From contig NZ_PVTG01000015.1 of the NCBI RefSeq assembly GCF_003002915.1, positions 1 to 64,000 on the forward strand: a stretch of 64,000 nt of DNA, read 5' to 3'. The position numbers and the translations under genes are program-made. How positions within the stretch are numbered: the stretch's first letter is position 1; every line of letters begins with the position of its first letter. The notes under the pieces are model-generated. The model did not search any database. It was not told the DNA's origin and saw only the letters and a list, made by a program, of their open reading frames with translations. This document shows positions 41,070-50,988 of the stretch, in pieces. This DNA comes from Geodermatophilus tzadiensis (GTDB lineage Bacteria; Actinomycetota; Actinomycetes; Mycobacteriales; Geodermatophilaceae).

Positions 41070-41151
41070 GAAGGACCCCGCCACCCCCCACGCCTCGCAT
41101 GCTCGGCGCGGGCCCCTGTGGCGGGGCCGATCGGGGGTGGCGGGGTCCTTC
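41070..41151 (+). repeat. Palindromic repeat, copy C (between tsf and pyrH), extended
   Basis: Plus strand: GAAGGACCCCGCCACCCCCC, then CGCCTCGCATGCTCGGCGCG, GGCCCCTGTGGCGGGGCC. A further arm GGGGGTGGCGGGGTCCTTC (41133-41151) pairs perfectly over 19 bases with 41070-41088, so the whole is one large palindrome. It lies 14 bases past the tsf stop. Confidence 0.8.
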
Positions 41152-41164
41152 GATCCGCGGGCGC

Positions 41165-41980
41165 CTACGCCTGGCCGACCTCGAAGCGGGCGAACCGCTG
41201 CACGGTCAGGCCGGCCTCGTCGACGATCTGCTTCACCGTGCGCTTGGGCTCGGTGATCGACGGCTGCTCGAGCAGGACGAAGTCCTTGAAGTAGGCGTTG
41301 ACCCGACCCTCGACGATCTTGGTGATCGCCTGCTCGGGCTTGCCCTCCTCCTTGGCGGTCTGCTCGGCCACGCGGCGCTCGGTCTCGACGGCCTCGGCCG
41401 GGACCTCGTCGCGGGTGAGGAACCGCGGGCGCGCGGCGGCGATGTGCATCGCCAGCGAGCGCGCGGCCTCCTCGCTGCCGCCCTGGTACTGCACGGCGAC
41501 ACCGATGGCCGGGGGCAGGTCGGTGGCGCGCTTGTGCAGGTAGACCGCGGTCGGGCCCTCGAAGGTGGCGAAGCGCGAGAGGACGAGCTTCTCGCCGATG
41601 CGCGCGGACTCGGCCTCGACCAGCTTGGCGACGGTCTGGCCGTCGACCTCGGTGGCCAGCAGCGCGTCGAGGTCGGCCGGGGACTGCTCGAGGACGATCT
41701 CGAGGAGCCGCTCGGCGAGCGCGACGAAGTCGGCGTTCTTGGCGACGAAGTCGGTCTCGCAGTCGAGCTCGAGCAGCGCGCCGTGCTTGCTGACGACGAT
41801 GCCGTTGGTCGTGGAGCGCTCGAGGCGCTTGCCGACGTCCTTGGCGCCCTTGATGCGCAGCAGCTCGATGGCCTTGTCGTACTCGCCGTCGGCCTCGGTC
41901 AGGGCCTTCTTGGCGTCCATCATGCCGGCGCCGGTGGCGTCGCGGAGGCGCTTGACGTCGGCAGCGGTGAAGGCGGGCAT
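41165..41980 (-). CDS. tsf: Elongation factor Ts
   Basis: Nucleotide-exchange factor for EF-Tu. The 271-residue protein begins with the UBA-like region [24 protein letters not shown] (motif [15 protein letters not shown]), followed by [19 protein letters not shown], the EF-Tu contact, and IAAARPRFL plus [19 protein letters not shown]. The length is normal for actinobacteria. It follows rpsB by 89 bases as the usual rpsB-tsf pair. Confidence 0.97.
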   Translation of the reverse strand: MPAFTAADVKRLRDATGAGMMDAKKALTEADGEYDKAIELLRIKGAKDVGKRLERSTTNGIVVSKHGALLELDCETDFVAKNADFVALAERLLEIVLEQSPADLDALLATEVDGQTVAKLVEAESARIGEKLVLSRFATFEGPTAVYLHKRATDLPPAIGVAVQYQGGSEEAARSLAMHIAAARPRFLTRDEVPAEAVETERRVAEQTAKEEGKPEQAITKIVEGRVNAYFKDFVLLEQPSITEPKRTVKQIVDEAGLTVQRFARFEVGQA

Positions 41981-42069
41981 GTCACTTCCTCACGGGTCTG
42001 GAGTGGGTGGGTGCGGACGTGCGAGGGCGCCGCCGTCCGGCCCGCGGACCGGACGGCGGCGCCGGCGCG

Positions 42070-43002
<933 letters not shown>

Positions 43003-43200
43003 GGCCGCAGCCTTCCTGTCTGCGCGCGGCCGCCCGGCGGCCACGCTCCTCGGTTGACGCGGGCACCGGGTGGTGTCCCGCCCTGGCGTCCCGCGGCGCC
43101 ACCGACCCGGTGTCGGACCGGGACCGAGGTGGGGCTGCCCCGCCGGAGCGGCGGGAGGAGGACGCGCGGAGTCGACCCGCCGTGGCGGGTCGCACCGGAC

Positions 43201-43206
43201 AGCATA
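43201..43206 (-). promoter_or_regulatory. Candidate -10 of the rpsB-tsf promoter
   Basis: TATGCT on the minus strand, about 200 bases upstream of rpsB. The -35 region is unclear. The 299-base gap between rpsB and the M23 gene holds this site, a long GC-rich rpsB leader, and the start signals of the divergent M23 gene; I see no small gene there. Confidence 0.4.
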
Positions 43207-43301
43207 CGCCGCGCGCCGGGCGGCCCTCCCCCGCCGTCGGCGCCGTCCACAGGCCGGGCGCGGCCGCCCCGGCGCGCCGGTCCCGCGGCGAGGCTCGCGG
43301 G

Positions 43302-43805
43302 GTGTCCGCGCGCTCCCTGCCCGCCGTCCTGCTCGTGCTCGCCGCGCTGCTGCTCCCGGCGCCCGCGGTCGCCGGGCCGGGGGTGGCCGTCGCCCCCGCC
43401 TGGGTGTCCCCGGTGGGCGACCCGCCGGTGGTCCCGCGGCCGTTCGCGCCGCCGCCCTCGCCGTACGGCCCGGGGCACCGAGGCGCCGACCTGGCCGGGG
43501 CGCCCGGCACGGTGGTGGGCGCCGCCGGGGACGGCGTGGTCGTCTTCGCCGGCATGGTGGCCGGCCGCCCGGTGGTGAGCGTCGACCACGCGGACGGTCT
43601 GCGGACGACGTACGAGCCGGTCGCGCCGGTCGTCGCCGCCGGCCAGGCGGTGGCCCGCGGCGCGCCGCTCGGGACGCTGCTCGCCGGCCACGAGGGCTGC
43701 CCGGCCGCGGCCTGTCTGCACTGGGGACTGCGCCGCGGGGAGGTGTACCTCGACCCGCTGTCGCTGCTGCGCCCGCCAGAGGTGCGGCTGCTGCCCACCG
43801 GGTGA
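43302..43805 (+). CDS. Secreted M23 (LytM-like) peptidase
   Basis: A 167-residue exported protein with a signal peptide (about 1-25, ending AVAGP) and an M23 domain: [20 protein letters not shown] with the zinc His and Asp, [15 protein letters not shown], and CLHWGLRRG with the third ligand. It probably cuts peptidoglycan cross-bridges or is a regulator of other hydrolases. It is short, a bare catalytic domain. It diverges from rpsB, as the equivalent gene does in mycobacteria and streptomycetes. Confidence 0.88.
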   Translation: MSARSLPAVLLVLAALLLPAPAVAGPGVAVAPAWVSPVGDPPVVPRPFAPPPSPYGPGHRGADLAGAPGTVVGAAGDGVVVFAGMVAGRPVVSVDHADGLRTTYEPVAPVVAAGQAVARGAPLGTLLAGHEGCPAAACLHWGLRRGEVYLDPLSLLRPPEVRLLPTG

Positions 43806-43844
43806 GGGGCGCGGGGATCGCCCCGGACCGTCGGCGGGCACCCC

Positions 43845-43850
43845 TAGCGT
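43845..43850 (+). promoter_or_regulatory. Candidate -10 of a leaderless promoter
   Basis: TAGCGT lies exactly 7 bases before the GTG at 43858, identical in hexamer and spacing to 34212-34217. Confidence 0.55.
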
Positions 43851-43857
43851 GCGCGGG

Positions 43858-44463
43858 GTGCAGACCGAACGGGGCCTCGACCGCTTCGTCTCGTTCCTCG
43901 ACGCGGTCGTCGCCATCGCCATCACCCTGCTGGTGCTGCCGCTGACCGAGCTGCTCGACGGCGCGCAGCCGCGGAGCGGCCTCGGCACCCTGCTGGCCGA
44001 CGAGGCCGGGCAGATCGGCGCGTTCTTCCTCAGCTTCCTCGTCATCGCGCGGCTGTGGCTGATCCACCACCAAGTGGTCGAGACCGTGGGGTCCTACGAC
44101 CGGGCGTTCCTCGCCGCCAACCTGCTGTGGATCCTCACGATCGTCCTGCTGCCCTTCGCCACCCAGGTGTCCGCACGGTACGGCGCCGACCGGCCCGCGA
44201 TCGCGCTCTACATCGGCACGATCACGCTCAGCTCGTTCTGTCTCACCGCGATCAGCCTGCTGCTGTGGCGGCGGCCCGCCCTGCGCCGCCACCCCGCCAC
44301 GCCGGTCCCGCTCCCGTGGCCGTCGCTGGTCGCCAGCGCGCTGTTCCTCCTCGCCTTCGTGGTCGGCACGCTGCTGCCGGGCGTGAGCTACTGGGCGTTG
44401 TTCCTGCTGTTCCTGTCCGGGCCGCTGGAGGCCGTGGTCCGGCGCCGCACCACGGCGGCCTGA
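43858..44463 (+). CDS. TMEM175/DUF1211 family ion channel-like protein
   Basis: A 201-residue membrane protein with six hydrophobic helices. The first helix carries [21 protein letters not shown], the bacterial TMEM175 signature RxxxFxDxxxAIxxTLLVL. Bacterial members form tetrameric potassium-conducting channels. Later helices include [10 protein letters not shown] and [17 protein letters not shown], also typical. The GTG start at 43858 looks leaderless. It is convergent with the sigma factor gene. Confidence 0.85.
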   Translation: MQTERGLDRFVSFLDAVVAIAITLLVLPLTELLDGAQPRSGLGTLLADEAGQIGAFFLSFLVIARLWLIHHQVVETVGSYDRAFLAANLLWILTIVLLPFATQVSARYGADRPAIALYIGTITLSSFCLTAISLLLWRRPALRRHPATPVPLPWPSLVASALFLLAFVVGTLLPGVSYWALFLLFLSGPLEAVVRRRTTAA

Positions 44464-44499
44464 CCTCGGTCCGACACCGCCGGCACCGCCGGCTGCCGG

Positions 44500-45393
44500 T
44501 CAGGCGATGTCGGCGAGCTTGGTGCGCAGGTGCAGGACGGCCTTGGTGTGCAGCTGGCAGATCCGGCTCTCGGTGACGCCGAGGACCCGGCCGATGTCGG
44601 CCAGGGTCAGGCCCTCGAAGTAGTAGAGGCTGACGACGACCTTCTCCCGCTCGGGCAGCTGCTCGACCGCGCGGGCGAGCAGCTGGCGGGCCTCCCCGTG
44701 CTCCGCCACGGCCTGCGGGTCGGCGGCGTTGACGTCCCGGAGGGTGTCGACCAGCCGGGGGGCGCCGCCGTCGTCGTCGGTGAGCAGCTCGTCGAGGGCG
44801 ACCACGTTGACCAGGGAGAGCTGGCCGAGGAACTTGCGGACCTCCTCGACGTCCATGTCCATCTCGGCGGCCACCTCCTCCTCGGTGGGGCTGCGCTGCA
44901 GCCGGCTCTCGAGGGCGGCGACGGTGCGCTCGAACTGGCGGGCCCTCATCCGCACCGACCGCGGGATCCAGTCGGTGCTGCGCAGCTCGTCGATGATCGC
45001 GCCGCGGATGCGGGCCATCGCGTAGCTCTCGAACTTGACCTCGCGCGAGGGCTGGTACCGGGTGATGGCGTCGATCAGCCCGAAGGTGCCGTAGGAGACG
45101 AGGTCGGCCTGCTCGACGTGCGCGGGCAGGCCGCTGCCGACCCGGCCGGCGACGTACTTGACCAGCGGCGCGTAGTGCAGGATCAGCCGGTCACGCAGGG
45201 CCGGCGAACGCTCGGTGACGTACTGGGCCCAGAGGTCGGCGATGACTGCGTCGGCGTCCTCCTCGGACTCGCCGCCGATCCGGTGGATGGTCGCCTCGGG
45301 CACGGTGTGCACTCCCGCTCTCTGGTGGGCTCGGGGTCTCGCGGTGGACGCCGGCGCGGCGGCCGGCGGGGTGGGTGGGGACGACGTGGTCAT
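44500..45393 (-). CDS. whiG: WhiG/FliA-type sigma factor
   Basis: Alternative sigma-70 factor of group 3. The 297-residue protein has region 2 ([38 protein letters not shown]), region 3 ([15 protein letters not shown]) and region 4 ([20 protein letters not shown], then [12 protein letters not shown]). Streptomyces whiG lies in the same place beside rpsB, where it controls sporulation; in motile relatives the same type drives flagellar genes, so the target here is open. The ATG at 45393 overlaps the xerC stop as ATGA. Confidence 0.87.
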   Translation of the reverse strand: MTTSSPPTPPAAAPASTARPRAHQRAGVHTVPEATIHRIGGESEEDADAVIADLWAQYVTERSPALRDRLILHYAPLVKYVAGRVGSGLPAHVEQADLVSYGTFGLIDAITRYQPSREVKFESYAMARIRGAIIDELRSTDWIPRSVRMRARQFERTVAALESRLQRSPTEEEVAAEMDMDVEEVRKFLGQLSLVNVVALDELLTDDDGGAPRLVDTLRDVNAADPQAVAEHGEARQLLARAVEQLPEREKVVVSLYYFEGLTLADIGRVLGVTESRICQLHTKAVLHLRTKLADIA

Positions 45394-46325
45394 GCGCGTG
45401 GGTGCGCCTGCGCGTGCACCGCCCGGAGCCGCTCGACCGTCACGTGCGTGTAGATCTGCGTCGTGGCGAGGCTAGCGTGGCCGAGCAGCTCCTGGACCGA
45501 GCGCAGGTCGGCGCCGCCCTCGAGCACGTGGGTGGCCGCGGAGTGCCGCAGCCCGTGGGGGCCGACGTCCGGGGCGCCGGGCGTGGCCGCGACGGCGGTG
45601 TGCACCGTGCGGCGGGCCTCGCGCGCGTCGAGCCGGCGGCCGCGCAGGCCCAGCAGCAGTGCCGGGCCGGACTCGACGGTGGCCAGGGCCGGGCGGCCGC
45701 GCACGAGCCAGGCGTCGAGGGCCAGCTCGGCCGGCGCGCCGTAGGGGACGCTGCGCTCCTTGCGCCCCTTGCCGAGGACGCGCAGCAGCCGCCGGCCGCG
45801 GTCGACGTCGTCGACGTCGAGGCCGACGAGCTCGCTGACCCGGATGCCGCTGGCGTAGAGCAGCTCGAGGACGACGGCGTCGCGCAGTCCGACCGGGTCG
45901 TCGGCACCGGCGGTCGACTCGACCACCGCGCGGGCCTGGTCGGGGGCGAGCACGTCGGGCAGCGTGCGGTGCGCCCTGGGGCTGACCAGCCGCAGCCCGA
46001 CGTCCTCGGCCGTGGCGCCCGAGCGGCGCAACCAGGCGGTGAACGACCGCGCGGCGGCGGCCCGCCGGGCGGTGGTCGCGCGGCTGGCCCCGCGGGTGCG
46101 GCCCTGGGCCAGCCAGCTGCGCAGGGCGGCGAGGTCGAGGTCGCCGACGGTGGTGCCGCCGCGGCGGGCGAGGTGGTCGAGCAGCCAGACGGCGTCGGTG
46201 ACGTACCCGCGCACGGTGTGCCCGGACAGGTCGCGCTCCTCGCGCAGCGCCTGCTCGTAGCCCTCCAGCGCCGCGGCGAGCGCCGGCGGCAGCGCGGCGC
46301 GGGCGTCGGCGGTGCGGGCGGTCAC
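45390..46325 (-). CDS. xerC: Tyrosine recombinase XerC
   Basis: Resolves chromosome dimers at dif with XerD. The 311-residue protein has the N-terminal SAM-like DNA-binding domain ([20 protein letters not shown]) and the catalytic set: Arg in [11 protein letters not shown], Lys in [12 protein letters not shown], HxLRH in [12 protein letters not shown], and His/Tyr in [16 protein letters not shown]. The place, between dprA and the sigma gene, is that of housekeeping xerC, not of a phage integrase. The GTG is at 46325. Confidence 0.92.
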   Translation of the reverse strand: MTARTADARAALPPALAAALEGYEQALREERDLSGHTVRGYVTDAVWLLDHLARRGGTTVGDLDLAALRSWLAQGRTRGASRATTARRAAAARSFTAWLRRSGATAEDVGLRLVSPRAHRTLPDVLAPDQARAVVESTAGADDPVGLRDAVVLELLYASGIRVSELVGLDVDDVDRGRRLLRVLGKGRKERSVPYGAPAELALDAWLVRGRPALATVESGPALLLGLRGRRLDAREARRTVHTAVAATPGAPDVGPHGLRHSAATHVLEGGADLRSVQELLGHASLATTQIYTHVTVERLRAVHAQAHPRA

Positions 46326-46411
46326 CGTCCGACCGTCCGACGGAGCCCGCCGACGGTCAAGCCGCCGCGCCGTCCCGCCGCTCCCGGCAGGCGTCCCCCG
46401 CCACCGCCGTC

Positions 46412-47668
46412 TCAGCCGTCGCGCCGCCGCGTCGGCGGCGGGGCCAGCCGCCAGCCGGTCCCGGTCCACTGCACGAGCCCGCCGACCTCCAGCCCGGGTA
46501 GCACCCGCACGGCCTCCAGCGGGTCGCACCCGGCGACGGCGGCCAGCCGCTCGGCGCTCACGCCGATCCGCACCGGGCAGGCGTCGAGCACCCGGCGGGC
46601 CAGGTCGGTCAGGCCGTCACGGGCCTTCGCGGGCCGCTCCGGCGGCTCGGCGAGGTCGATCCCCAGGCCGCCCACCGCCTCGACCACCTGCGCGGCGTTG
46701 CTCACCAGCCGGGCGCCCACGTCCTCGTCGCGCAGCAGGTCGTGGCAGCCCACCGACATCGCGCTGGTCACCGGCCCGGGCACGACCAGCACCGCCTTGC
46801 CCAGCCGCTGCGCCCGCCGGGCGGTGGCCTGCGCGCCGGACCGGGCGGCCGCCTCGACCACCACCGTGCCGCGGGTCAGCCCGGCGATGATCCGGTTGCG
46901 GACGAGGAAGCGGTGCCGGTGCGGGGCCGCACCGGGCGGCCACTCGCTGACGAGCAGGCCGCCGGAGTCGACGATCCGGCTGAACACCGTCGAGTGCGCG
47001 GCCGGGTAGGCGCGGTCGACACCGCAGGCGAGCACCGCGACGGTCGGGGCGCCGGCGGCCAGGGCACCCCGGTGGGCCGCGACGTCCACGCCGTAGGCAC
47101 CGCCGGACACCACGGTCCAGCCGCGCTCCCCCAGCTCGTGCCCGAACTCGCCAGCCACGTGCTCGCCGTAGGCGGTGGAGGCGCGGGAGCCGACCACGGC
47201 CACCGAGCGGTCGACCGCCTCGTCCAGTCGGGCGGTGCCGCGCACCCACAGCGCCACCGGCGGCACCAGCGCCGTGGTGCGGTCGGTCTGCTCGACGTCG
47301 CCGTCACGGCCGACGACCGCCAGCGTCAGGGAGTGCAGCGGCAGCGCGGGCCACTCGTCGTCCTCGGGCAGCACGAGGCGCGCACCGCAGCGCTCGGCGC
47401 GGCGCAGGTCGGCCAGGCTGGTGTCCTCGGCGGCGCGGGCGCCGACCAGCGCCCGCGCCCCGTCCGGCGCCGTCCCGGCCCGCAGCGCACGCACGGCGGT
47501 CACCGGCCCGACGTCGTCGACCCAGCGCCAGAAGCCGACCGACCCGGGTTCGGCGGCGCGCGTCAGCCAGGCCCGCGCGCGCCGGATGCCGGGGACGCCG
47601 ACCCCGTCGACCGCCGCCGGGCCGTCCCGCGCGTCCTCCAGGTCCTCCTCGAGGCTCGGGGCGCTCAC
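46412..47668 (-). CDS. dprA: DNA-processing protein DprA
   Basis: Loads RecA on incoming single-stranded DNA in competent bacteria; its role elsewhere is unclear. The 418-residue protein has the Rossmann-type core with [56 protein letters not shown] and [14 protein letters not shown], plus a C-terminal winged-helix-like region. The GTG at 47668 overlaps the comM stop as GTGA. Confidence 0.93.
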   Translation of the reverse strand: MSAPSLEEDLEDARDGPAAVDGVGVPGIRRARAWLTRAAEPGSVGFWRWVDDVGPVTAVRALRAGTAPDGARALVGARAAEDTSLADLRRAERCGARLVLPEDDEWPALPLHSLTLAVVGRDGDVEQTDRTTALVPPVALWVRGTARLDEAVDRSVAVVGSRASTAYGEHVAGEFGHELGERGWTVVSGGAYGVDVAAHRGALAAGAPTVAVLACGVDRAYPAAHSTVFSRIVDSGGLLVSEWPPGAAPHRHRFLVRNRIIAGLTRGTVVVEAAARSGAQATARRAQRLGKAVLVVPGPVTSAMSVGCHDLLRDEDVGARLVSNAAQVVEAVGGLGIDLAEPPERPAKARDGLTDLARRVLDACPVRIGVSAERLAAVAGCDPLEAVRVLPGLEVGGLVQWTGTGWRLAPPPTRRRDG

Positions 47669-49185
47669 GCCGCCACCCGCTGCAGCCGCATGCCCAGCGC
47701 CTCGGCCACGTCGTCCCCGTCGGGCACCGGCCGCCCGCCGAGGTCGGCCAGCGTCCAGGCCACCCGCTGCACCCGGTCGAGGCCGCGGACCGACAGCAGC
47801 CCGCGCTCCAGCGCCCGCTCGGCCAGGGCCAGGGCGGCGCGCGGGACCGGCCACCGCTCCCGCAGCAGCCGGCCGGGCACCTGGCTGTTGAGCGCCAGGC
47901 CCGCTCCGCCCAGCCGCGCGGCGGCCGTCTCCCGGGCGGCGGCCACCCGGGCGGCGACCGCCGCGCTCGGCTCGGGCGGGTCCTGTCCGGCCAGCCAGGC
48001 CGCCCGCGTCACCGCCGGGAGGTCGACCCGCAGGTCGATGCGGTCGAGCAGCGGACCCGACAGCCGGGCCTGGTAGCGGCGCCGCTCCAGCGGGCTGCAG
48101 GTGCACGCGGCGTCACCGGCGGCGCTGGCGCACGGGCAGGGGTTGGCGGCGAGGACCAGCTGGGCGCGGCACGGGAAGGTCGCCGCGCCCGAGGCGCGGG
48201 CGATCGTCACCTCCCCACGCTCGAGCGGCTGGCGCAGCGTGTCGAGGGTGGCCCGCGGGAACTCCGGCGCCTCGTCGAGGAACAGCACGCCGCGGTGGGC
48301 CCGGCACAGCGCCCCCGGCCGGATCACCCCCGATCCCCCGCCCACGAGCGCGGCCATCGTCGCCGAGTGGTGCGGCGACTCGAACGGCGGCCGGCTGAGC
48401 AGCGGCGCGCCCGGCGGCAGCGTGCCGGCCACCGAGTGGATGGCGGTGACCTCCAGCGCGGCCCGCTCGTCGAGGACGGGCAGCAGGCCCGGCAGCCGCT
48501 CGGCGAGCATCGTCTTGCCGGCTCCCGGCGGGCCGGTGAGGAACAGGTGGTGCCCGCCCGCGGCGGCCACCTCGACCGCGCGCCGGCCCGCGGCCTGGCC
48601 GACCACGTCCCCGAGGTCGGGCACCGGCGCGGGGCTGGGCAGCGGCCCCCGGGCGTGCGGAGCGAGCCGCGCCCGCCCGGACAGGTGGGCCACGAGGTCG
48701 CCGAGGGTGGCCGCGGGCAGCACGGCGACCCCCGCGACGAGCGCCGCCTCCTCCGCGTTGCCGGCCGGGACGACGACCGTGTCGTGCCCGGCCTGCACGG
48801 CGGCCAGCACCGCCGGCAGCACGCCGCGCACCGCCCGGACGGAGCCGTCGAGGCCGAGCTCGCCGAGCAGGACGAGGCCGTCGGCGGCGTCGGCCGGCAG
48901 CGTCCCGGCGGCGGCGAGCACGGCGGCGGCCAGTGCCAGGTCGAAGCCGCTCCCCTGCTTGGGCATCGACGCCGGCGACAGGCCGATGGTGATCCGGCGC
49001 ATCGGCCAGGAGGCACCGGTGTTCACCACCGCCGCGCGCACGCGGTCCACCGACTGGCGGACCACCGCGTCGGGGAGGCCGACCAGCACCACGCCGGGGA
49101 CGCCGGCGGACATGTCCACCTCGACCTCCACCATCGCCCCGGCGACCCCGGCCAGGCCGACCGACCAGGTGCGGGCCAGCGTCAC
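47665..49185 (-). CDS. comM: ComM/YifB family Mg-chelatase-like ATPase
   Basis: AAA+ helicase linked to branch migration during transformation in some bacteria. The 506-residue protein has an N-terminal Lon-protease-like domain (ITIGLSPASMPKQGSGFDLA), Walker A GPPGAGKTMLAERLPG, Walker B VLFLDEAPEFPR, and the C-terminal Mg-chelatase domain. Cysteines in NPCPCASAAGDAACTC form the usual zinc cluster. The GTG at 49185 overlaps the yraN-like stop. Confidence 0.93.
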   Translation of the reverse strand: MTLARTWSVGLAGVAGAMVEVEVDMSAGVPGVVLVGLPDAVVRQSVDRVRAAVVNTGASWPMRRITIGLSPASMPKQGSGFDLALAAAVLAAAGTLPADAADGLVLLGELGLDGSVRAVRGVLPAVLAAVQAGHDTVVVPAGNAEEAALVAGVAVLPAATLGDLVAHLSGRARLAPHARGPLPSPAPVPDLGDVVGQAAGRRAVEVAAAGGHHLFLTGPPGAGKTMLAERLPGLLPVLDERAALEVTAIHSVAGTLPPGAPLLSRPPFESPHHSATMAALVGGGSGVIRPGALCRAHRGVLFLDEAPEFPRATLDTLRQPLERGEVTIARASGAATFPCRAQLVLAANPCPCASAAGDAACTCSPLERRRYQARLSGPLLDRIDLRVDLPAVTRAAWLAGQDPPEPSAAVAARVAAARETAAARLGGAGLALNSQVPGRLLRERWPVPRAALALAERALERGLLSVRGLDRVQRVAWTLADLGGRPVPDGDDVAEALGMRLQRVAA

Positions 49186-49541
49186 GAGAAGGCCCCGGGC
49201 AGGTGGGTGACCCGCGGCAGCCCCGCGGGCGGCACGAGCACGCCGACGACGTCGAAGCGCAGGTCGGGGGCGTGCTCGTCGTGGGCGGCCAGCCAGCGCT
49301 GCGCCAGCAACCGCAGCCGCCGCTGCTTGGCGCGGGTCACCGCCTCGACGGGGTGGCCGAAGCCGGTGCCGCGCCGGGTCTTGACCTCGCAGAAGACGAT
49401 CGCCGACCCGTCGCGGGCGACGATGTCGAGCTCACCGTCGCGGCAGCGCCAGTTGCGGTCGAGGACGCGCAGCCCGGCGTCGGTGAGGTGGGCCGCGGCG
49501 ATCGCCTCGCCACGGCTGCCGAGTTCGGTGGTGGTGGACAC
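49182..49541 (-). CDS. UPF0102 (YraN-like) nuclease-fold protein
   Basis: A 119-residue protein with the restriction-endonuclease-like core GELDIVARDG, VFCEVKTRRGTGFG and VTRAKQRRLRLLAQRWL. The Asp and ExK triad of this fold is intact, suggesting nuclease activity, possibly Holliday-junction related, though no function is firmly known. The GTG is at 49541. It starts the yraN-comM-dprA-xerC-sigma chain of overlapping genes. Confidence 0.9.
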   Translation of the reverse strand: MSTTTELGSRGEAIAAAHLTDAGLRVLDRNWRCRDGELDIVARDGSAIVFCEVKTRRGTGFGHPVEAVTRAKQRRLRLLAQRWLAAHDEHAPDLRFDVVGVLVPPAGLPRVTHLPGAFS

Positions 49542-49669
49542 CCGCCGACCGTCGCCCGCGGCGCCGCCCCGGGGCGGACGGGGAGGCGGTCTGTGGACGG
49601 CGGACCGGGCTGTGGACGGCCCGACCGGTGCCGTCGGCCCGGGAGGTCAGGTTCTCGGGCGTGGCGACA

Positions 49670-49990
49670 TCAGGTGATGCGGGGACCGTCGGGCAGCTCG
49701 AGGTCGGGCTTGTCCAGCTCCTCGACGTTGACGTCCTTGAACGTCAGCACGCGGACGTTGCGGACGAACCGGGCCGGCCGGTACATGTCCCAGACCCAGG
49801 CGTCGGAGAGCTTGAGCTCGAAGAACACCTCGCCGCCGGCCTCGCGCACCTGCAGGTCGACGGAGTTGGCCAGGTAGAAGCGCCGCTCGGTCTCCACCAC
49901 GTAGGTGAACTGGCGGACGATGTCCCGGTACTCGCGATAGAGCTGCAGCTCCATCTCGGTCTCGTACTTCTCCAGGTCCTCGGTGCTCAT
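49670..49990 (-). CDS. DUF2469 protein
   Basis: A 106-residue acidic protein, MSTEDLEKYETEMELQLYRE at the start and VFFELKLSDAWVWDMYRPAR in the middle. This is the highly conserved actinobacterial DUF2469 family, always next to rnhB. Function unknown; there are no transmembrane or catalytic motifs. The ATG overlaps the rnhB stop as ATGA, so it is translated with rnhB. High conservation at this place suggests a link to DNA or RNA processing. Confidence 0.9.
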   Translation of the reverse strand: MSTEDLEKYETEMELQLYREYRDIVRQFTYVVETERRFYLANSVDLQVREAGGEVFFELKLSDAWVWDMYRPARFVRNVRVLTFKDVNVEELDKPDLELPDGPRIT

Positions 49991-50802
49991 CGCGGCTCTC
50001 CGGAGACAGTGGGCATGCCCCCATCATCGACCATGCCGCCGGGACCGGTCAGCTGGAGCTCCCGACCGGCGTGTGCGTGCCGGGCGCGGACGACGTTGAC
50101 GAAGCGCGACCGGTGCTCCGGGCAGGGGCCGTGACGCTCGAGCGCGGCGGTGTGCGCCTCGGTCGTGTAGCCCTTGTGCACCGCGAAGTCGTACTCCGGC
50201 CAGCGCTCGTGCAGGTCGAGCATGATGCGGTCCCGCGTCACCTTGGCCAGCACCGATGCCGCGGCCACGCAGGCGGCCACCCGGTCGCCCTTCCACACCG
50301 CGAGGGTGGGCAGGCCGAGCCCGGGGACGGCGAACCCGTCGGTGAGCACGTAGTCGGCGGCGGGGTCGAGGGTGCTCACCGCGCGGCGCAGCGCCTCGAG
50401 GTTGGTCACGTGCATCCCCCGCGCGTCGAGGTCGGGGACCGGGATGGTCACGACCGACCACGACACCGCCCGCTCGACGACCTCGTCGTACACGCGGTCG
50501 CGGGCGGCGGCGGTCAGCAGCTTGGAGTCGGCCAGCCCGGGGACGCGGCCGCGGCGCCCGGGAGGCAGCACGCAGGCGGCGGCCACCAGTGGTCCGGCGC
50601 AGGCACCGCGGCCGGCCTCGTCGGCGCCGGCCACGGCGGCGAAGCCGCGCCGGCGCAGCGAGCGCTCCATGTCCCACAGCGCGTCGTCGGGGCGGTCCGC
50701 GGCGGGGAGGGCGGGGCGGCGGGTGCGGGTGCGGGTGCGGGTGCGGGTGCGGGCGGACGGTGCCGCGGCCACCCGGTGCGGGGAGGGAAGAGGGCCGGCC
50801 AT
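49987..50802 (-). CDS. rnhB: Ribonuclease HII
   Basis: Removes ribonucleotides from DNA-RNA hybrids. The 271-residue protein has the catalytic motif GADEAGRGACAGPLVAAACVL (Asp, Glu) from about residue 58, GLADSKLLTAAARDRVY and KVTRDRIMLDLHERWPEYDF. The N-terminus includes an (Arg-Thr) run from a hexanucleotide repeat and may be disordered; the start could instead be the later ATG before ERSLRRRGF. It follows luxR after two strong hairpins. Confidence 0.94.
   Translation of the reverse strand: MAGPLPSPHRVAAAPSARTRTRTRTRTRRPALPAADRPDDALWDMERSLRRRGFAAVAGADEAGRGACAGPLVAAACVLPPGRRGRVPGLADSKLLTAAARDRVYDEVVERAVSWSVVTIPVPDLDARGMHVTNLEALRRAVSTLDPAADYVLTDGFAVPGLGLPTLAVWKGDRVAACVAAASVLAKVTRDRIMLDLHERWPEYDFAVHKGYTTEAHTAALERHGPCPEHRSRFVNVVRARHAHAGRELQLTGPGGMVDDGGMPTVSGEPR
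50719..50748. repeat. Hexanucleotide microsatellite in rnhB
   Basis: Five perfect GCGGGT units (plus one imperfect unit to 50754) encode an alternating Arg-Thr run near the RNase HII N-terminus. Unit changes keep the frame. Confidence 0.85.
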
Positions 50803-50859
50803 CGCCGTCCGACAGTACGTCGGGACCCGGACCGTCCGGGTGCGCGGAGGCGGGGACGA

Positions 50860-50900
50860 CCGCGGGCCGGTCCCCGGGGACAGAGGGGACCGGCCCGCGG
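50860..50900 (-). terminator. Strong hairpin downstream of luxR, distal
   Basis: The arms CCGCGGGCCGGTCCCC (50860-50875) and GGGGACCGGCCCGCGG (50885-50900) form a perfect 16-bp stem with a 9-base loop. There is no T-run, as is common in actinobacteria. Confidence 0.65.
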
Positions 50901-50931
50901 ACCGGAGCCGGGCCGTTCGGGCCCGACGGCG

Positions 50932-50972
50932 CCCCGGCCGGACCGCCGAGGAGGCGGACGGTCCGGCCGGGG
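50932..50972 (-). terminator. Strong hairpin downstream of luxR, proximal
   Basis: The arms CCCCGGCCGGACCG (50932-50945) and CGGTCCGGCCGGGG (50959-50972) form a perfect 14-bp stem with a 13-base loop, 16 bases past the luxR stop. With the distal hairpin it forms a tandem terminator. Confidence 0.65.
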
Positions 50973-50988
50973 GCAGGAGGGTGGTCCC

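Noticed and set aside
45390-46325. Tyrosine recombinase as a sign of an integrated element
   Set aside because: It lies in the housekeeping xerC place between dprA and the sigma gene, with no att-like repeats or phage genes.
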